Source of the DNA: Nocardioides pini
GTDB taxonomy: Bacteria; Actinomycetota; Actinomycetes; Propionibacteriales; Nocardioidaceae
Assembly (NCBI RefSeq): GCF_026712185.1
Contig: NZ_JAPPUX010000001.1
Span: 372,001-436,000 of the forward strand
Length of the DNA: 64,000 nt
Direction: 5' to 3'
Shown: piece after piece, positions 59,084 to 64,000 of the stretch
How the letters are laid out: the number at the start of each line of letters is the position of its first letter
Position numbering within the stretch: position 1 is the first letter of the stretch
Translations under genes and position numbers: made by a program
Notes under the pieces: generated by a model
Seen by the model: the letters and a program-made list of their open reading frames with translations, nothing else
Told to the model about the DNA's origin: nothing
Database searches by the model: none

Positions 59084-60454
59084 ATGAGCACCGACACCAC
59101 CAGCGCCGCCGGGCGCGGGGCGTCCGGCACCGAGCCGGAACGCACCAGCATCGTCAAGGTCGTCTTCGCCTCGCTGATCGGCACCGCCGTCGAGTGGTAC
59201 GACTTCTTCCTCTACGGCTCGGCCGCGGCGCTGGTCTTCGGCACGCTGTTCTTCCCCGAGAGCGAGCCCGCCACGGCGACGCTCCTCGCCTTCGGCACCT
59301 ACGCCCTCGGCTTCGTCGCCCGACCGCTCGGCGGCATCGTCTTCGGGCACTTCGGCGACAGGGTCGGGCGCAAGAAGATGCTCGTCGCCTCGCTCTTCCT
59401 CATGGGTGTCGCGACCTTCGCCATCGGCCTGCTGCCGACGTACGAAGCCATCGGGGTGGCGGCGCCGCTGCTGCTGCTGACGTGCCGCCTGCTGCAGGGC
59501 TTCGCGGTCGGCGGCGAGTGGGGCGGGGCCGTCCTCATGGCGGCCGAGCACGGCGACGACTCCCAGCGCGGCTTCTGGTCCTCGTGGCCGCAGGCCGGCG
59601 TGGCGCTGGGCAACCTGTTCGCGACGGGGGTGCTGTGGGTGCTCGCGGCCGTCCAGTCCGACGCCGCCTTCGAGGCCTGGGGCTGGCGCATCCCGTTCCT
59701 GCTGAGCGCCGTCCTCGTGGGCGTCGGCCTGTGGGTGCGCCTGTCGATCGAGGAGTCCCCGGTCTTCGCGGAGGCCAAGGCCGAGCTCGCGACGAAGGAG
59801 ACCCCGCACCTGCCGCTGGTCGAGGTCTTCCGCAAGTACCCCAAGGAGGTCCTGGTGGCCATGGGGATGCGCATGGCCGAGAACATCTCCTACTACCTGT
59901 TCACGATCATCTCGATCTCGTTCCTCACGATCTACGCCGGCACCGCCGACGACAAGTCGCTCATCCTCAAGGCGCTGCTCATCGGCTCCGTGGTGCACTT
60001 CGTGACCATCCCGCTGATCGGTGCGCTCAGCGACCGCGTCGGTCGTCGGCCCCTCTACCTCGCCGGCGCCGTCGGCGTCGCGGCGTGGTCGTGGGTCTTC
60101 TTCGACCTGATCGCCTCCCGCTCCGAGGGCAAGATCATCCTCGCGATCGTCGTCGGGCTCGTCCTCCACGCGCTGATGTACGCCCCGCAGGCGGCGTTCT
60201 TCTCCGAGCTCTTCGGCACCTCGGTCCGCTACACCGGCGCGTCGGTCGGCTACCAGCTCGCCTCGATCTTCGCGGGCGCGCTCGCCCCGATCATCGCGAT
60301 CGAGCTGCTCGGTGACGCCAGCGCCGGCGTCACCAACGTGCCCAAGGTGGCGGTGTACATGACGGTCGCGTCGGTGATCTCCGTCATCGCCGTGCTGGTC
60401 GCCCACGAGACCAAGGCCAGCTCGCTGCGCCACGACCGGGTGCTCGGGGACTGA
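59084..60454 (+). CDS. MHS-family MFS transporter (organic acid:H+ symporter type)
   Basis: A 456-residue, 12-helix transporter. Metabolite:H+ symporter marks are ASLIGTAVEWYDFFLYGSAA in helix 1, RPLGGIVFGHFGDRVGRKKML in the 2-3 loop and QGFAVGGEWGGAVLMAAEH near helix 4. The second half has RVGRRPLYLAGA. Relatives carry shikimate, 2-oxoglutarate, proline or citrate. Here its place after 3-hydroxybutyrate dehydrogenase suggests ketone-body or another short hydroxy acid uptake. AAAGGCACGTC precedes ATG 59084. Confidence 0.88.
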   Translation: MSTDTTSAAGRGASGTEPERTSIVKVVFASLIGTAVEWYDFFLYGSAAALVFGTLFFPESEPATATLLAFGTYALGFVARPLGGIVFGHFGDRVGRKKMLVASLFLMGVATFAIGLLPTYEAIGVAAPLLLLTCRLLQGFAVGGEWGGAVLMAAEHGDDSQRGFWSSWPQAGVALGNLFATGVLWVLAAVQSDAAFEAWGWRIPFLLSAVLVGVGLWVRLSIEESPVFAEAKAELATKETPHLPLVEVFRKYPKEVLVAMGMRMAENISYYLFTIISISFLTIYAGTADDKSLILKALLIGSVVHFVTIPLIGALSDRVGRRPLYLAGAVGVAAWSWVFFDLIASRSEGKIILAIVVGLVLHALMYAPQAAFFSELFGTSVRYTGASVGYQLASIFAGALAPIIAIELLGDASAGVTNVPKVAVYMTVASVISVIAVLVAHETKASSLRHDRVLGD

Positions 60455-60472
60455 GCCTCCCTGCCCTGCTGC

Positions 60473-60501
60473 GGGCCGTCGTCCCGGGTGGACGGCGGCC
60501 C
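60473..60501. terminator. hairpin between convergent transporter and protease genes
   Basis: GGGCCGTCGTCC (60473-60484) pairs with GGACGGCGGCCC (60490-60501) through 12 positions with one G-T pair and a 5-nt loop. It can terminate transcription from either side. Confidence 0.7.
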
Positions 60502-60518
60502 GTCGGCGTGCCGGGAGG

Positions 60519-62630
60519 TCAGCGGGTCAGGGCGACCGGCACGCGGGTCACGCCCCCGCGGGCGCCGCGCCAGACCAGCATGCCGTCGTCGAGCGGGCCG
60601 GGGGCGCTGGGCCCGGAGACCGTGATCGTGAAGTCGGCCGACTCGCCCGGGGCCAGGCGCACGGCGAGGGGCTGCACCCGCACGCGGTGGGAGGTGAAGC
60701 CGCGGGTGGTGACGGAGAAGTACTCCGGACGGGTGCCGATGTTGGTCACCGTGCGCACGGCGCGCCGCTGTCGAGCGGGCATCAGGAGCGAGGTGGTGTT
60801 CAGCCGCGCGAGGGAGTGGCGGCGCATGGCTCGGCGCCACTGCCCGGGAGCGACCTCGAGCGCGAGGTGGGCGGTGGGCGCGCGGCTCGGGAGGGCGCCG
60901 GCACCCTGCTCGAGCACGGACGAGCCCGGGATCGGGCGGGCCGACGTCGCCAGGAGCGACCGGACGACCGAGGCCGACCGGTCGGGGTGAGCGCCGAGGA
61001 CGAGTGCCGCGAGCCCGCTCGCGTGGGCGGTGGCCGCCGAGCTGCCGCTGAAGACGCCCCACGTGCGGCCGGTGGACTCCGGCAGCGCCCCGAGCACGGC
61101 GTCACCGTCGGCCACGGCGTCCGGCTTCACCGAGGTCGCGCGGGGGTCGCCGGCGGCGCTCCACCGGGCCGTGCGCCGGGTGCCCGGGTCGCCGGCGACG
61201 CGGGACACGGTCACGCGGGTGTCGGGGTGGCGGGACACCCAGCGGCTGAAGGTACGACCGGCGGACGCGGACAGGTGGACGGTCGGCACGGAGTGCAGGT
61301 CGGCGGTCACCGAGCCGGGACGGCGGTTGGCCAGCACCATGGCGCGGCCACCGGCCTGCGCGACGGACTCGGACTTGTCGATGCGCCCGATCGCGCCCCG
61401 TCGGCACACGACGACCCGGTCGGCGACCAGGCGGGTGTCGAGGGCGCCGAGCCGGCACTGCCCGGCGTCGCGACGCGACGCCCCGGGGGCGGCCGCGTCC
61501 TGCGCCAGCACGGCCCGGCCGCGCACGGTGGCGGGTCGCCCGCCGCCGTCCCACGACCGGCCGCCGGGCAGGGTGACCCGGCCCCGGGACATCCGGCCGA
61601 CGGCGGCGCCGACGGTGGTGACCCAGGGGGCCGCGTGAGCGGCGTAGGCGGACCTGCCGGCGTTGCCGGCGGCGCCGACCACGACCACGTCGGCCTCGGC
61701 GGCGCCGAGGAGCGCCACCTGCAGGGTGTCGATGCGCTCGCCGCCCGCGAGGGCGAGGCTGAGGACGTCGACGCCGTCGCCGACCGCGGCGTCGACGGCG
61801 GAGACGACGTCGGCGGTCGAGCAGCCGTCGTCGGCGGGGTCGGGTGCGCCCCAGCAGGCCTTGTAGGTGGCGACCCGCGCCTGGGGGGCCACGCCACCGA
61901 AGAACCCGGCGTCGCGGTCGTCGACCCGGACGCTGACGCCGGCGTTGCCGGCCGCGACCGAGGAGACCTGGGTGCCGTGCCCGAGCGCGTCGCGCGGCGA
62001 CAGCGACTCCGACGACCTCACGCGGTCGGCCCCGAAGCCGTCGACGTACCAGCGCGCGCCGACGATCTTGCGGGTGCAGTCCTCGGGGGTCCAGCCCTCG
62101 CCCTCCGCGCACGCGCCGGCGAAGGCCTCCGGGTCGGCGCCGAGGCCCGGCACCTCGGCGAACGCGGGCGACTCCGGCGCGATGCCGGAGTCGACGACGC
62201 CGATCACCACCCCGGCACCGCCGCGGAGGCGGGGGCTGGCCGCGGCACCACGCACGGTCGCGAACGAGGTGCGCCCTGCCATCGGGCGGATCGAGTCGGG
62301 CTCGATGGTGGCGACGCCCGGCTGGTCGACGAGGAGGGCCAGCTGGGCCTCGGTGAGCCGGACCGCGAAGCCGTTGAGCGCGGTGGTCCAGCGGTAGACG
62401 GGCTCACCGGCGCCGACGGCGGCGAGCACCGCGTCCTGCTCGGCCAGCAGCTCGGGCGCCTCTGCGCGGCCGGCAGCGGTGCCGCCACCGTTCATGGTCA
62501 CGAGGGCCAGGTCGCCCGGCGCCACCGTGGTCGGCGCGTCGTCGGCGGTGGCGACGGCCGGCAGGGCCAGGCCGAGCGCGAGCGCGAGCAGGCCGCACCC
62601 GAGCAAACGCCTCGTCCGTCGTGTGCGCAC
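60519..62630 (-). CDS. secreted S8-family serine protease (subtilase)
   Basis: A 703-residue exported protease with a signal peptide of about 29 residues (ends AVATA). An inhibitor-I9-like propeptide follows to about residue 130. The catalytic Asp is about D147 in VIGVVDSGIAP and the His about H218 in ALGHGTQVSS. The oxyanion Asn is in VVVGAAGNAGRS and the Ser in FSGSSAATAHASG, where GSSAA replaces the usual GTSMA. A PA-type insert (about residues 360-480) and a C-terminal fibronectin III-like domain (ESADFTITVSG) complete it. Its role is probably extracellular protein degradation. Confidence 0.9.
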   Translation of the reverse strand: MRTRRTRRLLGCGLLALALGLALPAVATADDAPTTVAPGDLALVTMNGGGTAAGRAEAPELLAEQDAVLAAVGAGEPVYRWTTALNGFAVRLTEAQLALLVDQPGVATIEPDSIRPMAGRTSFATVRGAAASPRLRGGAGVVIGVVDSGIAPESPAFAEVPGLGADPEAFAGACAEGEGWTPEDCTRKIVGARWYVDGFGADRVRSSESLSPRDALGHGTQVSSVAAGNAGVSVRVDDRDAGFFGGVAPQARVATYKACWGAPDPADDGCSTADVVSAVDAAVGDGVDVLSLALAGGERIDTLQVALLGAAEADVVVVGAAGNAGRSAYAAHAAPWVTTVGAAVGRMSRGRVTLPGGRSWDGGGRPATVRGRAVLAQDAAAPGASRRDAGQCRLGALDTRLVADRVVVCRRGAIGRIDKSESVAQAGGRAMVLANRRPGSVTADLHSVPTVHLSASAGRTFSRWVSRHPDTRVTVSRVAGDPGTRRTARWSAAGDPRATSVKPDAVADGDAVLGALPESTGRTWGVFSGSSAATAHASGLAALVLGAHPDRSASVVRSLLATSARPIPGSSVLEQGAGALPSRAPTAHLALEVAPGQWRRAMRRHSLARLNTTSLLMPARQRRAVRTVTNIGTRPEYFSVTTRGFTSHRVRVQPLAVRLAPGESADFTITVSGPSAPGPLDDGMLVWRGARGGVTRVPVALTR

Positions 62631-62724
62631 GTGTCTCTCCCGCTCAGCAGCTCTGGTCGGCCTCCGCCCCCAGCGGGGGACCCCGAGCCTCCCATGGTCC
62701 CAGTAGTGCCGTCAGCAAATCAAA

Positions 62725-62746
62725 GGCGTCCCCACGAGCGGACGCC
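62725..62746. promoter_or_regulatory. inverted repeat GGCGTCC-N8-GGACGCC between protease and cold-shock genes
   Basis: A perfect 7-bp inverted repeat lies in the divergent intergenic region. A candidate csp promoter follows: TTGGTC (62755-62760) and TATCCT (62780-62785), with a long 19-bp spacer that is itself a GGGGG/CCCCC hairpin. Its role as an operator is inferred. Confidence 0.35.
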
Positions 62747-62841
62747 AGAACCCGTTGGTCGGGGGTCGGCGGAGCCCCCTATCCTGTGCGCTGCCGCGTG
62801 GATCCGCGCGGAGCCGAGTGCTGAGCTGAGTGGGGTGGACC

Positions 62842-63237
62842 GTGCCGAGTGGCAAGGTGAAGTGGTACGACGCGGAGAAGGGCTTCGGTTTCCTGTCGCA
62901 GGAGGACGGCCCGGACGTCTACGTGCACGCCGACGCGCTGCCCGAGGGCACGACCTCGCTCAAGGCCGGCACGAAGGTCGAGTTCGGCATCGCCCAGGGC
63001 CGCCGGGGTGACCAGGCGCTCCAGGTGCGCGTCCTCGATGCGCCCGCCTCGGTCGCGCGCAACCAGCGCAACGCCCAGCGCAAGCAGCCGGAGGCGATGG
63101 TCACCATCGTCGAGGACCTCATCAAGATGCTCGAGGGTGTCGAGGAGACCTACCGGCGCGGTCGGCACCCCGAGCGTGCGGCTGCCCGCGGCACGGCGAA
63201 GGTGCTGCGCGCCCTGGCCGACGAGCTCGACGCCTGA
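62842..63237 (+). CDS. cold-shock domain protein (CspB-like, extended)
   Basis: A 131-residue protein. The first about 65 residues are a cold-shock domain with RNP motifs KGFGFLSQ and DVYVHA and the start SGKVKWYDAEKG. The extra C-terminal region (KQPEAMVTIVEDLIKMLEGV, then a basic helix) matches the longer mycobacterial CspB (Rv0871 type) rather than the 67-residue CspA. It binds single-stranded nucleic acid. GTG 62842 (Met-Pro-Ser-Gly-Lys start) is preferred to ATG 62830 by family comparison. Unlike most csp genes, no long leader is evident. Confidence 0.88.
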   Translation: MPSGKVKWYDAEKGFGFLSQEDGPDVYVHADALPEGTTSLKAGTKVEFGIAQGRRGDQALQVRVLDAPASVARNQRNAQRKQPEAMVTIVEDLIKMLEGVEETYRRGRHPERAAARGTAKVLRALADELDA

Positions 63238-63254
63238 CCCACGAGGGGCCGGCT

Positions 63255-64000
63255 TCAGGCGCGGGCCGGCCGCGTCGCGCGGCCCGACCGGGTGAGCAGC
63301 ACGAAGGCCGCCCACAGCCCCAGGACCCCGGCCGCGATGCCGAGGCCGAGCTGCGGCATCAGCGGCATCGCGATGCCCACGAAGCCGCCGATCACCCACG
63401 CAAGCTGCAGCGTCGTGTCGGAGCGGGCGAAGGCGCTCGCCTGGATGCGGCTGGGGATGTCGCGCTGGATCGTGGAGTCGAGCGACAGCTTGGCCAGCGC
63501 CTGCGCGAGACCGGCCGTGAGGCCGAGCAGCACGAGGGTGACCAGCCCGTAGAACACCGCGGCCAGGGTCGCCACGACGACGTCGGCCAGCAGGGCGAGC
63601 ACGACCGTCACCGCGGGGTTGAGGCGTCTGAGCAGCGACCCGATGGTGATGCCGAGGGTGTTGCCGAGGCCTGCCGCGCCGATCACCAGGCCGAGCAGCA
63701 CCTCGGGCCGCCACTCCCCGATCGGGTTGTCGCGCAGCAGGAACGCCATGAACATCGTGAGGAAGCCGGAGAGCCACCGGGGCCCGCAGTTGGCCCGCAG
63801 TGCGAACGCCACCGCGCCGGGGATGCGCGTGCGCGAGCGGCGGCCGGTGCGTGCCTCGTCGGACGACCCGGTCAGCACCATCTCGCCCTCGCCCTGGCTG
63901 GCGTCGACCTGCTCCGGCAACCGGATCGCCCAGATCGTCGCGAGCACGAAGACCAGGAAGCCGTAGCGCAGCGACCACTCCGGGCCGACGGTCGAGGCGA
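63255..64000 (-). CDS. MFS transporter, C-terminal part (cut by window edge)
   Basis: The open reading frame runs off the right edge with no start inside the window; about 248 codons are visible. The last visible N-terminal residues are ASTVGPEWSLRYGFLVFVLATIWAIRLP, a membrane helix. About seven further hydrophobic helices follow, with a Ser/Thr/Arg-rich central loop (TGSSDEARTGRRSRTRIPG) between the two halves. The C-terminus ends TRSGRATRPARA. It resembles actinobacterial MFS proteins encoded near cspB (Rv0876c-like). The substrate is unknown. Confidence 0.8.
   Translation of the reverse strand, partial: ASTVGPEWSLRYGFLVFVLATIWAIRLPEQVDASQGEGEMVLTGSSDEARTGRRSRTRIPGAVAFALRANCGPRWLSGFLTMFMAFLLRDNPIGEWRPEVLLGLVIGAAGLGNTLGITIGSLLRRLNPAVTVVLALLADVVVATLAAVFYGLVTLVLLGLTAGLAQALAKLSLDSTIQRDIPSRIQASAFARSDTTLQLAWVIGGFVGIAMPLMPQLGLGIAAGVLGLWAAFVLLTRSGRATRPARA

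Overview
The window is one continuous stretch of very GC-rich chromosome (roughly 70% G+C by eye). It has strong third-position G/C bias, many GTG starts, ATGA/GTGA operon overlaps and many probable leaderless transcripts. Gene content points to a high-GC actinobacterium, most like Nocardioides or a relative: a lone groEL with CIRCE boxes, a DUF3263 plus LytR_C (VirR-like) pair, OtsA/OtsB, XPB helicase with a helicase-associated WYL-type protein, a CspB-like cold-shock protein, an actinobacterial LexA box and narGHJI. I see no integrase, transposase, tRNA, rRNA, CRISPR array or phage gene.

Layout. 1-3.4 kb: start of an MFS transporter, an alpha/beta hydrolase, and a secreted fasciclin protein beside an ECF sigma factor and its RskA-type anti-sigma factor. 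3.4-8.5 kb: an FMN glutamate synthase-like protein and trehalose synthesis genes (otsA, otsB) flanking DUF3263 and LytR_C genes. 8.5-10.3 kb: a SAM riboswitch, a threonine synthase-like PLP enzyme and a CysO/MoaD-like sulfur carrier. I read this as a likely methionine/homocysteine unit, the most interesting locus here. 10.3-14.7 kb: two membrane proteins, an SGNH hydrolase, and a coupled methyltransferase/ATP-grasp pair. 14.7-18.8 kb: TadE/TadG pilus-type proteins, then groEL with two CIRCE operators. 18.9-22.9 kb: a four-gene polyamine-type ABC transporter. 22.9-24.3 kb: a 14-residue tandem-repeat protein and a lipoprotein. 24.2-33.4 kb: a possible Fe-S helix-turn-helix regulator divergent from narK-narGHJI, plus a cupin.

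33.4-45.3 kb is a molybdenum hydroxylase (form II CoxL) region. The maturation genes mocA-like, moxR, VWA (coxE-like) and xdhC come first. A secreted EEP-fold protein, a GAF regulator and a ScyD-like protein follow, then coxS-coxL-coxM-coxG. Together with narGHJI this gives two molybdenum enzymes sharing cofactor demand. 45.3-48.6 kb: an alkB homologue with a perfect SOS box, a GntR regulator, an HD-domain protein, an MpaB-type oxygenase and an alcohol dehydrogenase remnant. 48.6-53.2 kb: a helicase-associated/WYL protein, a CGNR zinc-finger protein and XPB helicase in one operon. 53.2-56.3 kb: PP2C phosphatase, FHA and RDD-FHA genes. 56.3-60.5 kb: a PucR-type regulator, 3-hydroxybutyrate dehydrogenase and an MHS-family transporter. 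60.5-64 kb: a secreted subtilase, a cold-shock protein and a truncated MFS gene.

Many transcription units show a TANNNT -10 hexamer exactly 6-7 nt before the start codon. I used this to choose several starts. All family assignments come from reading translated sequences; no database search was run.
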